Below are positions 38,932 to 49,416 of a stretch of 64,000 bases of DNA, in pieces; position 1 is the first letter of the stretch; each line of letters starts with the position of its first letter. Below the pieces are notes generated by a model. It did no database searches and was not told the origin of the DNA. It was given only the letters and a program-made list of their open reading frames with translations. Both the position numbers and the translations under genes were made by a program. The stretch covers positions 118,015-182,014 of the forward strand of contig SDOX01000021.1 in NCBI GenBank assembly GCA_004565275.1. The letters are read 5' to 3'. This DNA is from Nannochloropsis salina CCMP1776. Taxonomy: Eukaryota > Sar > Eustigmatophyceae > Eustigmatales > Monodopsidaceae.

Positions 38932-39878
38932 CAATCAGACAAGCAGAGGAATGCAGCAATCGAAAAATTGTCGACACTGTGCCAGGAAAAAAAAAAGTGC
39001 AGGAGGAATCAGTAATGTCGGTATTAACATGAAACTCTGCTGCAAAGCTACTTAACCTCTCCTCCCGCGCCGTGTCTGTGCACGTTGATGCCTAAAAAGA
39101 GTACCTAACTACCAACCACGCCTGTACCCCTGCATAATTTCCAGATTAACTGTCCATCACTATCGTCTCCTGCAAGTTACTTCCTACGACAGCAAACGAA
39201 GAAAAGCGAAGGTTATCATTCGCTCGCCTCATCTCGCCAGCGGTCGGTAACAAAAAGCTGCTGTTTGTGGCATATCTCTCATTTGGCCCATATGCTTGTA
39301 GACCTATGATAGCACATACTATGCTATCAAATAGCGAATGGCGAATGCAGCACGACACAGTGGTCAACACGACATTCACCCGTATGTGTACAGGATCATT
39401 CCTATGCGTCACGCGGCAGACAATATAAAGATCTCGGAAGCAAGCAGGCATACGGCTGAACGCGAAGCATTTTTTCGCTTTAATGGAGGTTAAGGGCAAG
39501 GACACTTGTATTTCAGCTGCTTGAAGCATTTACTTAAGTGAAAATTTTCTTTTCCTCAAAGAAAATGTAAGCAAAGTGCGGGCTACATAAGCAATATTTC
39601 ATTTTCAGGTCATCGACAAATGGGTTCGCTATATCTGCTGTATATCCTTCCAATTAAACACCTCGGCAGGTACTTCATCAGCAATTGACCTCTTTTTTCG
39701 TCTTGTTGGAAGCTTGCAAACATCTAGGATCATTGAGCAATATCAAATCAAAGAAAATGCTAGAGAAGAAGAGTTGGAATAAACCTGAAAGCGGGTCTGG
39801 TTGATCTTGTTAATTTTCAACATATCACCTTGGCCTGTCGACCCTCACGTATGCATTTTGGAGAGTCTCTTTTGCAGT
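38932..39878. other. Intergenic region between ceramide synthase and pyruvate kinase
   Basis: About 950 AT-richer bases holding the ceramide synthase promoter and the pyruvate kinase 3' flank. An 8-bp inverted repeat lies at 39307..39314 with 39322..39329. A 127-codon minus-strand frame at 39146..39529 shows no family features and I do not call it. Confidence 0.5.
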
Positions 39879-42800
39879 CTATTTCACATCCATAAAATAC
39901 GTCCCACTCGTCATATTGGAGCCTTCGTGCTGAAGCTCGCCCGTCAACACCACCACACGGTCCCCCTGTTGCACGAAGCCAAGCCGCCGGGCATGGTCCA
40001 AAACGGCCGCTTTATTCTCTCGCCAGAGGTGACCGTTGGGAATGACGATAGGGTGGAGTCCGCGATGGATGATGAGCTGTTTCGCCACCTTTTGCGAGCC
40101 GGTGAAGCACATGCAGGGCACAAATGGATGGTCTGGCATGGTGGAGAGGTGGGAAAGAGAGAGAGAGGGACGGATGAAAGAGGGTACAACTCTGGTGTCA
40201 TACAAGTTCAAACAAGGTGTGGCTAAGCTTCGAAAGGGCAAGAGTATAAAAGGAAAGCAGTCCGGACGCCTCCGCTCAAGAGCCAGAAATCCGCGACCAC
40301 AAACCCGTCTCCACCATCCTTCGCGCTCCCAGAGCTTTGCCTTTCCCTTGACACAGAGTTCAGGCCTGCCCTTCCCCGCCACAGGAAAAGCCTCTGGTCC
40401 AGCATTTTTTTTTCGACCGCCCAATCTTAGCCCAGGCTCTTATGTTCACCTACATTTCGCCACTGTGCGGGCCAAGGTCCCCTCTTCAGTGTGCACAATG
40501 ATGCATTTGGCCTTCAGACGAAACGCCGCCTGGACCGCCGCGCTTGCCGCCGCGTCGTAGAAACTCGCCGGCGCGCCCATAATCCCCGTTTCGTGCTTCT
40601 CCATGTTGCGGAGGATGAGCTTGTGCTGGTGAACCGGGTTTCGGCTGATCCACGTCTCGGCAGCGTCGATGATGCTGCGCATAGTGGCAACTGACTCGAC
40701 GGGGTACTTGCCTTGGGCGCTCTCCCCCGAAAGCATCACGCAATCGGCACCGTCGTACACCGCGTTCTGTGCCAGGACCAGGAAGGGATTCATAAGCCAG
40801 GGAGTACGTCGGGCAGCATCACACACGGCCCTTGTCTCAAGGTATCCACGAGGGAGGAGCACGAGCCCTTCGCCTTCCGCCCAGAACGTCCCACGACGGC
40901 CATCCATTCACGCGTCAAGCACAACTTCCGCATGGATTCTATTGCGGGCATCAAACATCTACCGGAACGGACGGGACCAGGCCCTAACCCTAACCCTAAC
41001 CCTAACCCTAACCCTAAACTCTCCCTCTTCTCAAAATTTCAAATTCCCCACTCTTCCTCCCCCCCTGCTCGCTTTCCCTCCCCCTCGCTTCCCTGGGAGG
41101 CACTCACCGTCACATCCGAGACTTCGGCCCGCGTGGGTCGCGGATTGATCTGCATGGACTCCAGCATTTGCGTCGCCACGATCACGGGCTTCCCCACGCT
41201 CCGACAGCGGCGTATCATCATCTTTTGCATGTTGGTCACATCGGCTTGGTCAATCTCCACCTGGGAGGGAGGGAGGGAGGGCAGAAAGGAAAGGGGGGGG
41301 ACGTGAACGTCGACTCGCTTGCATACGAGGAGGGGGGAAGACCGTTACTGCGCGCAAAGCCTGCTCGGCTCAACCATCTCGTCTGTGTGGACCCGCGCAC
41401 GCATCCTCTTTTCCTCGACGGACCCTTATCCCTCCCTCCTTCCTTCCTTCCCTCCCTCCCTCCCTCCCTCCTTACCCCCAAGTCTCCCCGAGCCACCATG
41501 ATCCCGTCCGCCGCCAGCATGATTTCCTCGTAGTTCTGAATCGCCTCCGTGCTCTCCACCTTGGCGATGATCTTGGGCACCAAATGCGTGGCCGGCCAGA
41601 ATTTGCTCATCTCCTCCTTGACGTACGCCCGGATATCGAGGATGTCCTGGGCTTTCCGAACGAAGGAGGCCGCGACGAAGTCGACGTCGTTCTGAATCCC
41701 AAAGGAGAGGTCAGCCTTGTCCTTGGTGGTTAGGGCGGGCAGGTCCACCTGAGAGAGGAAAATGGGAGGTGTGGGCGACGAGGAGGGAGGGAGGGAGGGA
41801 GGGAGAGAGGAAGGGAGGGAGGGAGAGAGAGGGGGAGGGACCTTGCTCTTGGGCACGTTGACCCCCCGCCGGTTCTTGATTTTCCCGGAGTTCAGCGCCC
41901 GGCAGAGTACTCCCTGGCCGTCCTCGCGATGCCCCACCACCTCCAAGACCACGTTCCCGTCGTCGATCAGCACTGGGTCGCCCTTTTTCGTGGAGGTGAA
42001 CAGGGGCTGGAGGGAGGTATGGAAGCACGAGGGTATGCTTGTGTGAGGTGCTTCATGCTTGTAATCTGTCCGCCCACGACTTGGACCCTTTCTCCCACCC
42101 ACCTTGTAGTCCACGTAGAATCGCTTTTCGTCGCCAGAGAGCTTCACGCTTTCGTCCGTCGTGAGCTCGTATTCCTGCCCTTGCTTCAGCAGAATGCTTC
42201 CCTCCTTGAACGACCCGGTCCGAATCTTGGGCCCCTGGATGTCCAGGAGCACGGCTGAAGGGGGGGGGGGAAGGAATGAGTGGACCAATCCCTTCGAGGA
42301 CTTCACTCTCCGCTCATCTTTGGGAAGCATAGAAGAACGGTAGTGTCATTTCCTTTCTCTGATTACCTCGCAAATTGAAGGCCGCCCCTATTGCCTGAGA
42401 ATGCACCCCGTGAGATTTCCGAAGGTTCTGAATCCGAAGGCTCGCTTCTTCGTACGTAGCATGCGAGAAATTCAACCGCATGATACGCATACTGATCGAA
42501 TTCGGGAATGTTCAGGAATACGGACGGATAATTGGAAATGTTGTCAAGTCAGTAGATCCAGTGTAAGAAGTTTCACGGGACCCTACTGCCGTAAAATATC
42601 GCATTATTTCTTCGCACGCAGGGGGACAAAACCACAAAAATTACGATTAGCTTCTCTTTAGCATACTAATGTCTTCACCTTTCCCTCCCGATAAAAAAGA
42701 GCATGCAGGGATAAAATAATAATGAATCACGCTCCGAACCGAGCATTCACTTACCCGCTTTTGACGCAGGCCTGTAACTCAGGAAATTGTTCACTGGCCG

Positions 42801-42978
42801 GGCCAATCGTAGCGACAATTTTCGTAAGACTTTTACGAGATTCTTCAAAGGAAGGAATGTAGTCCACTTTTGGCCGATTGGGTACCAAAATAAAGGGGGA
42901 ATCGTTCACACGGGGCTGGAGCACGGCGGAGGGACACTTGGTCACACATCGGCGGCCCGCTGCTCTAAGAAGGAGCAT
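39879..42978 (-). CDS. Pyruvate kinase, possibly organellar
   Basis: Eight exons (42755..42978, 42367..42491, 42103..42254, 41842..42006, 41476..41748, 41108..41260, 40454..40766, 39879..40132) sum to 1,659 nt, giving 552 residues with every phase correct. Motifs in order: KIVATIGPASE, MRIMRLNFSHATYEEA, VLLDIQGPKIRTG, a B-domain segment DPVLIDDGNVVLEV, VDFVAASFVRKAQDI, KIIAKVESTEAIQNYEEI, the active-site region ADGIMVARGDLGVEI, VIVATQMLESM, DGADCVMLSGESAQGKYPVE, and a C-terminal domain ending GSNMTSGTYFMDVK. The enzyme converts phosphoenolpyruvate and ADP to pyruvate and ATP. The first 30 residues (MLLLRAAGRRCVTKC) are Arg-rich with few acids, so mitochondrial or plastid import is possible. 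Intron 6 carries six TTAGGG-type repeats. Confidence 0.97.
40982..41017. repeat. Interstitial telomere-type repeat (CCCTAA)6
   Basis: Six perfect tandem copies of CCCTAA lie in the intron of pyruvate kinase between 40767 and 41107. The transcript strand carries UUAGGG. Confidence 0.97.
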
Positions 42979-43630
42979 GGCTGTGGCCAAAATGTAAAAT
43001 AGAGTGAGTGAACGAACAAAAACCCTTTTACAGGAGCTTCCTGTGTTCGAGAAGGCGGGCCTTAGTGTGAAAATTGGTCATTTATAACTCAGCCGGACAT
43101 GTGCGAGTCAGATCAACAGGAAAAGCAGCAGAGCGGTCCGTTGTGCGTTTCGAAACGTATGTTTTGCAACATATTAGACGAAACAAACCCCCTTAAATTC
43201 TCATAATGCCTTTTCGAAATGTGCCTAGTTATTATTTATCTAAATGTCGAAGAAATGTGGTCACGTTAGGGTGAAAAAGACCTTTTTTGGCGTCAACGAT
43301 GACCCGTGCGTCTTGTGCCGGAGAGGGGTATCTTGAGGAGCGTAGGCAACGATCTTTCCCTCCGTTTTGCCTTTCTGACAGAGAGCCAGGTTTTTTACGC
43401 CAAAGGTATGCCAGCATGTGAATAAACTATCTTCCTTTTTATTCACGTGGGTAATGGCATCTCTGGCCTCGGGTAGGCTTATAAGTACACTGTGAGAAAG
43501 CATTTTTCAGACAGGGCCCGCTGACGCACACGCTCCTTCAAAGTTCAGCTTCCGTTCGACCCGACCTCATACCCACACTTTTTGCACAAAACCGTACACA
43601 GAGAGCGTTGGACTCAGAAGAAGAAGGGTG
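42979..43630. other. Divergent intergenic region, pyruvate kinase / ZDS
   Basis: Promoter-type spacer between outward-facing genes; no conserved frame or RNA gene seen. Confidence 0.5.
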
Positions 43631-45835
43631 ATGGCGCTCAGGAAAAGGATTGCAGGCCTGGCGGCGGTCATCACACTTGTCCAGTCCTCTTACTCCATCG
43701 CCACTGCGTTCCTCCTACCTCACACGACGCGTGTTTCACAGCCCCTTAGATCGACAAGTCCAGCTTCCACAACACGGGCACCCGCTTCCACGCTTCCTGT
43801 CGAACAAGTTCGTGGCTCAGACAAGGAAAAGCTTCTTGACCTGTCGGTGTTGGATCGTGCGATGTCAGGCCCCCCTGCAAATCTGAGGGTGAAGGACACG
43901 AGCACCGAGCGACTGCGCGTGGGTATTATAGGTGGAGGTCTCGGTGGACTGATCACAGCGATGGATTTGTCCGAGGCAGGGCACGAGGTTGAGATTTTCG
44001 AGGCGCGTCGTTTTGCGGGGGGGAAAGTAGGGTCGTGGGTGGACAAGGACGGCAACCACATCGAGATGGGTGAGTCCGGAGAGCATGAGGAGGCGGGAAA
44101 GAGAGGAAGATAAGGAACGATGTAGCGTCCTCATTCGTGTCTCAACAAGACGTTCCAGAGATCCTCGGGCCATGGGAGAGTTACAATTTGCAGGAAAGGC
44201 CATGGCTGTCTTTTTTCTACATCCTCAAGTTTTCTTCCCTTTATCTTCCCTCCCCTTCCAGGACTGCACGTCTTCTTTGGTTGCTACTACAATCTTTTTG
44301 GGATCATGAAACGGTTGGGGGTCTTTGAGTCCTCCCTTCGCCTCAAAGATCACACCCATTCCTTCATAAATAAGGGCGGTAGGGTCGGCGAGCTCGATTT
44401 TCGCTTCGGCGGCATCGGCGCCCCTGTGAACGGCTTGAAAGCTTTTGCCACCACCTCCCAACTGGAAATCGGGGACAAGATTGCCAACGCCGTGGCCTTG
44501 GCGACCAGCCCTGTCGTGAAAGCCCTCTTCGACTTCGACGCGGCCATGGAGGATGTCCGTGCCTTGGACGGCATCTCTTTCTCGGAATGGTTCCTGAGGA
44601 AAGGGGGAAGCCGGGGCAGCATGACGCGGATGTGGGACCCGATTGCGTACGCCTTGGGGTTTATCGATTGCGACCACATCTCGGCCCGGTGCATGCTGAC
44701 GATCTTCCAGCTTTTTGCCGTGAGGTCGGAGGCCTCGGTCTTGCGCATGTGTGAAGGCTCCCCCAACACGTATCTACACGAACCCATTTTGGCGTATTTG
44801 AAAGCGCGGGGGGTGACCTTGCACCTGAACAGCCGCATTCAGGACTTGGTCTACGACACGGACGCCAACACAGGCGCACCCTCCCGTGTAAAGGGCCTGG
44901 TATTATCAGGGAAAGCCAACACGGAGGACGGGAAGGAGGCCGGGGCGGCGGGCGGGGTTGGGGCGGCGGGCGAGCAACGCTTGTTTGATTGCGTGGTGGC
45001 TGCGTGCGACGTGCCTGGGATCCAAAAATTGCTGCCGGAGTCCTTCCGTAAAATCCAGGAGTTCGACAACATCTACCGCCTAGAAGCCGTCCCCGTCACC
45101 ACGGTGAGAAGCGGGCGATGGGAGGGTTAAGGGGGGGGGGGCGGGCTTGGAAAGCCACGGCTCCGTGGTGTGCTCTGTTCATTGTCCTGAGGGAACACTG
45201 TGCCCGCATAGCTCTTGACATTTCCCCTTGCTCTCGGTATCACCCTCGCACAGGTCCAACTCCGATTCAACGGCTGGGTAACGGAACTCAACGACCCCGT
45301 GCGGATGAAAGAAATCAATGGGGATTTTTCCGACGGGCGCGCTCCGGGCCTGGACAACCTCCTCTATTCAGCGGACGCGGAATTTTCTTGCTTTGCCGAC
45401 CTGGCGTTGACCAGCCCGGCGGACTACTACAAGGAAGGGGAAGGGTCGTTGTTGCAATGCGTCCTGACCCCGGGAGACAAATGGATGCCCGTCTCGACGG
45501 AGAAGATCGCGGAGGCCACGTTGAAACAAGTTTTGGATCTGTTCCCGTCGGCGCGTGGCTTGGAGTGCACCTGGACCAACGTGGTGAAGCTCGGCCAGTC
45601 CCTCTACCGCGAGGCCCCCGGGATGGACGTGTACCGACCCAAACAGAAGAGTCCCGTGGAGAACTTCTACCTGGCTGGCTCCTATACATATCAGGACTAC
45701 ATTGATTCCATGGAAGGGGCAACGAAGAGTGGGCTCTTGTGTGCAGATCAGATACTGAGAGACGCCAAGACCATCAAGGCCAGGGCCAGCTCGAAGGAGG
45801 GTATGATTAAGGAGGCAGCGGTCATGTCCGCGTGA
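43631..45835 (+). CDS. ZDS: Zeta-carotene desaturase, plastid precursor
   Basis: Three exons (43631..44069, 44262..45103, 45254..45835) total 1,863 nt, giving 620 residues with consistent phases. The N-terminus ([20 protein letters not shown]) is a signal peptide with an ATAF step before a Ser/Thr-rich transit region, fitting import into a complex plastid. The FAD-binding Rossmann motif GIIGGGLGG lies at about 99-107, followed by a glutamate ([16 protein letters not shown]). The middle part, including [20 protein letters not shown] and [11 protein letters not shown], is characteristic of zeta-carotene desaturase rather than phytoene desaturase. The C-terminal FAD site is [19 protein letters not shown]. 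The enzyme converts zeta-carotene via neurosporene to lycopene, with electrons passed to plastoquinone. Phytoene desaturase is the main alternative. Confidence 0.93.
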
Positions 45836-46478
45836 GGGCGAGTCAGAGAGAAAAAATATAAGAACGGGGAGTGAACAGTAGGTAGCAGTGGCATGATTCA
45901 TGATGCAGAGAGATATTTAGGGATTGGCTGTGCTTGAACGATAGAATATCACTTACACAAGCTGGCATAAGCCAAACTGAGGGGTGACGTGAAAACGCGA
46001 AATTCCACATAAAGAGATTACTCGACGCCTTGCTAGCAGTCATGCAAATCGAATCCAACGTTCCCTATGCCTCTCTAAGCCTGGTCAAGTTGCCGCGAAC
46101 AGAAACTGCTCTCGATGTAGAAAAGGGAAAGAACTCGAAAAACCCGACGCTAGTCTTCGGTGAGATCCAACGTAAGTCTTATCTGTGCTTGTCAGCCCAA
46201 GCACTGCTTTAGTGTAAAACATGCCATACTCTTGCTTCCACTGTCTTTCTGGTTCTAATCCCACGCATTATCATTGTAGTGCACTGATTTTCCTAACCAC
46301 CTCGCCGACATTTTTGACCTGTCACTACGATAGTTTTCCAATGCCAGAGTGTCCTTTTATAGTCATTCCAAAAATGTCATCTTTCAAAAGGGTTGACATG
46401 CAGCTCTAATACCCGCGTACGGTCCTCGCGCATACATTCCATCGTCTCTTCCCTCAATCTTCATGTTCCAACACCATT
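45836..46478. other. Convergent intergenic region, ZDS / SYLF gene
   Basis: The 3' flanks of two genes; AT-richer. Nothing recognised. Confidence 0.5.
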
Positions 46479-47243
46479 TTACGGCAGCTCTTGCAAACTG
46501 TCGTACAGAGGCTTAGCCGCTCGAGGACGGGCAATTTTCCCATGCAAAAGGTCACCTGGGTCGACTCGACGACCATAAAACTTTTTGTTTATATCATTGC
46601 GAGTGCGAAGGATACCTGCCGTGGCCGCAGCACCGGCAAAGAAGCCTTTGCTTGCCGCCCACCCCATTGCCACACCCACTCGCTTTCCAACGTGCAACTC
46701 AGCTGTCCCGTGCCGTCCCATCCAAAACGTGGCACCGACATCGCCACCCAAAACAAGTTGATTGTTCCCGATGAAAGAGTCTACTGCCTGACGTTTCAGG
46801 ATGACAACGTAGTCGGTCACATCTGCGCCGCCTTGAAGGCCCCATCCCGTACCAATATACCCGATAGCCGAGGGTGCCGACCAGCTCCCATCCGGGTTGC
46901 GCGCTACGACCAGTCCGGTCCCAATGTGTCCAGTCATGAAAATACCAGCACGGGCATTAGTGAGAAAAACTACAGCATCAGCCTGCCGAATTTGAGAAGA
47001 TACAAGTTTTCCGTCAATATACGCCGGGAAATCCCGTAGATTTTTGCAAATGTTGCGGGCTTTGCAGATTTCTCCCTCCATCGTAAAAGAGTAAGGCATG
47101 TTCATGTAGCGCTTAAGGGCAGCCTGTCCCTCATCGACCGTGTGCTCCATGTCGGAGGGAACCAGCTGCTTGACTCCACGCTCAACATATTGTCCCACTT
47201 GCCCCATTGTTTGCTGAACTCCTGTTGCCACACTAGTAGACAT
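46479..47243 (-). CDS. SYLF (Ysc84-type) lipid-binding domain protein
   Basis: A single exon of 254 residues with ATG at 47243. The stretch KARNICKNLRDFPAYIDGKL starts a SYLF domain. It continues with QADAVVFLTNARAGIFMTGHIGTGLVVARNPDGSWSAPSAIGYIGTGWG, GADVTDYVVILKRQAV and LGGDVGATFWMGRHGTAEL, the order seen in yeast Ysc84 and animal SH3YL1. This domain binds phosphoinositides and, in yeast, actin; the animal and fungal proteins add an SH3 domain, which is absent here. The first 45 residues look like an amphipathic helix region. A membrane-trafficking or cortical role is inferred from the family only. Confidence 0.9.
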   Translation of the reverse strand: MSTSVATGVQQTMGQVGQYVERGVKQLVPSDMEHTVDEGQAALKRYMNMPYSFTMEGEICKARNICKNLRDFPAYIDGKLVSSQIRQADAVVFLTNARAGIFMTGHIGTGLVVARNPDGSWSAPSAIGYIGTGWGLQGGADVTDYVVILKRQAVDSFIGNNQLVLGGDVGATFWMGRHGTAELHVGKRVGVAMGWAASKGFFAGAAATAGILRTRNDINKKFYGRRVDPGDLLHGKIARPRAAKPLYDSLQELP

Positions 47244-47935
47244 CGCGTTGTGGTTGTACCTTGGTTTTTTGAAATGTAATTAGAATATTTAGTCGACAGC
47301 CGCAAATGGACTGAAGATTTCTATGTGTTGTATAAAACATTATCAATCTTTCTTGAATACAGTATCGACACTTGAAGCTGAATGAGTAGCAGGAGGTCAT
47401 GGACATTTGCTTCAGCGGTCTCCACGGTCGAGCAATTGAAAAGAAAGGAAGCATGAAAGGCATCTTCTTTCTTGATACCAGAAATTCGTCCAAAGAACAT
47501 GTTGCACGTACTTTTCCAGTCAAGAGCCTCTTCCAAGAAAATTCTTTTTCCTACACACGCCTCACAAGAAAACGTCCGATGAGAAAACCGTTAAAGGCCG
47601 TTGAAAATCATTTGATATTTCGCCCCCCCGAAAATGACACGAACAATGGTGAATAAAGGCAGAAAATCAGAGAGTGGCCCAGCCAATGCCGTGTTAAATC
47701 AAAGATATCAGCAACATTGAACTTTTTCTCCATGTTGATTCTTACGCTGATGAATACCGCCCCTAATTTCCCCGTTTAATGTCGGACGTCACATGTACCT
47801 GTTGTCCACACCATCTTTATTTCTCACACGCAGGCACACATGCACTGCTTCGCGTCCCATCGACAATCCAATCGTTAGAACGAAGCAAACAGGTGAGGGT
47901 AATTTTCCATCCTGCGAATTACTTGGCGAGCGCGC
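47244..47935. other. Intergenic region between SYLF gene and eL38
   Basis: The SYLF promoter and eL38 3' flank, AT-rich. A plus-strand frame of 85 codons at 47399..47656 shows no family features and is not called. Confidence 0.5.
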
Positions 47936-48870
47936 TTAGATGTCCTTGCGCTGCAGACCAGGAGGCAGGGATTGCGTCAGCTTCTCAGCTTTGTCGATGT
48001 CTGAGACCGAGAGCGTGTACAAGTACTGTTGTGAATGGAATCGACGTAAGCAAGGCGTGAATACATTTCGTTCCACGCACAGTGAAAAGAGGTAGCAGCA
48101 GAAGGTCTTGTCGCTGGGACGGGGAGCCGCTTCCATCAACGAAAAGAATCTTTCAGTCTCAGGTCGTAGAGCATGGCATCAAGACCGTTAAGACACGTAA
48201 ATAAACAATCCCCAGGTCGACACATTGCGAACTCTCCAGGTACTTAGAGTACAAACCAGCAATACCACGTACCCTGCTGCAACGGATCTTGAACTTGGTG
48301 CCTGTGCTGGACTTCTTCACCTTCACGGACTTGGCATCCTTTCTGTGACGGTGTTTCATCATTATCGATGTCAGAATTATTTGAAATGTGCACGCACAAC
48401 GAACTACGCCGAGCCGCGGGAAAGCACAGATAAAGATGATCGCCTTGTATTGGGCACTGCTGGAGCTAGGTCTGCGAAACAGGTAATACACATACACAAC
48501 GATCTACTTAATGAAAAATCGCCAGGTTCCCAGTAAAAGGGGTGTAAATATAAAATCTGAGATCCTTTAGTACTTACCTTCGGGCCTTCTGAAGAAAGTC
48601 GCGGATGTCCTTGATCTCCTTGGGCTGTACGACCGGGGAAGGATTAAGAAGAACGTAGGAGACCGACATTCATATTAGAATTGATGGAGAAAGTCAATGA
48701 TTGAATATGCAAGGACGGATGGAGGAATGCGTCTGCCCGCACGACGTTCATGTAGTCTACCCAAACGCTGATGGACCCTACGGCCTTCAGAACCCCACGG
48801 GCTCCTCGCCGTCCTCCAAGCCCTCCCAGGCTTTTTACCCCATCGATTACACCGATGCCACACGTACCAT
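47936..48870 (-). CDS. RPL38: Ribosomal protein eL38
   Basis: Four coding exons (48868..48870, 48578..48624, 48273..48342, 47936..48025) total 210 nt, giving 69 residues, the usual length of eL38. The first coding exon is only the ATG, followed directly by a GTACGTG donor. Exon 2 starts after GTACAG with PKEIKDIRDFLQKARR, exon 3 gives KDAKSVKVKKSSTGTKFKIR, and exon 4 gives YLYTLSVSDIDKAEKLTQSL then PPGLQRKDI. The protein belongs to the 60S subunit. An alternative in-frame ATG upstream of exon 2 would add 15 non-conserved residues, so the spliced start is preferred. Divergent from PAN2. Confidence 0.95.
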
Positions 48871-49416
48871 ATTTGCTGGTGCAGGATGCTACCTTTTCTA
48901 CCTGTCAGTGTAGAAAAGTACAGCGTGGCATGGTCAGAAGTCGATTAGACACGCGAACGGCGAAAAGGGCCGGGAAGAAGCGCGAGGGGATGGATGGCTC
49001 CCGACCATCACTCTCTCTTTGACGCAATTCAAACATCGGCCAGGACACGGCGGCATACGATTGTCCACTGGTGTCCATGTCGAACATCTCAAGGCGTCCA
49101 AAGGCAATGGAAGGCCTACAAGAAGGCTGCCGCGGTGTGAAAAGCGACGCTTTATGACCACTAGCGACAGAGGCCCTGGGGCAGTGCCGTAGGATGAGGA
49201 GATGTGAGCTTTCTGCCCGTCTAAGCGCCCTGCTTAGTTGCAGACGCCTCGCGTAGCCTCCCCCAGGACAAATTTGAGATGTGCATTCCAAGTCCGAGGA
49301 GCACACATCCGAATTTTGAATGTTGCGTTGCATTTATTGTTTTTGTACGGGTTTATCTTTTCTTATGACCATATCAACCTCCCCCCTCTCCACCTGCCTT
49401 TTACAGCACGGAAGGC
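48871..49416. other. Divergent intergenic region, eL38 / PAN2
   Basis: Promoters and leaders of both genes. A pyrimidine tract ending TTTTACAG lies about 10 bases before the PAN2 ATG, suggesting a spliced 5' leader. No other gene supported. Confidence 0.5.

Noticed and set aside
39146-39529. 127-codon minus-strand frame between ceramide synthase and pyruvate kinase
   Set aside because: AT-rich, no motifs, codon use unlike neighbouring genes.
40982-41017. Telomeric array taken as a chromosome end
   Set aside because: Only six copies, flanked on both sides by exons of one intact pyruvate kinase gene, so it is interstitial.
47399-47656. 85-codon plus-strand frame between the SYLF gene and eL38
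   Set aside because: No family features and located in the expected flanks of two well-supported genes.
49261-49333. A minus-strand peptide NSDVCSSDLE that resembles a translated sequencing-adapter peptide
   Set aside because: The nucleotides differ from the adapter at many positions, so it is not adapter contamination; it looks like chance similarity in an intergenic region.
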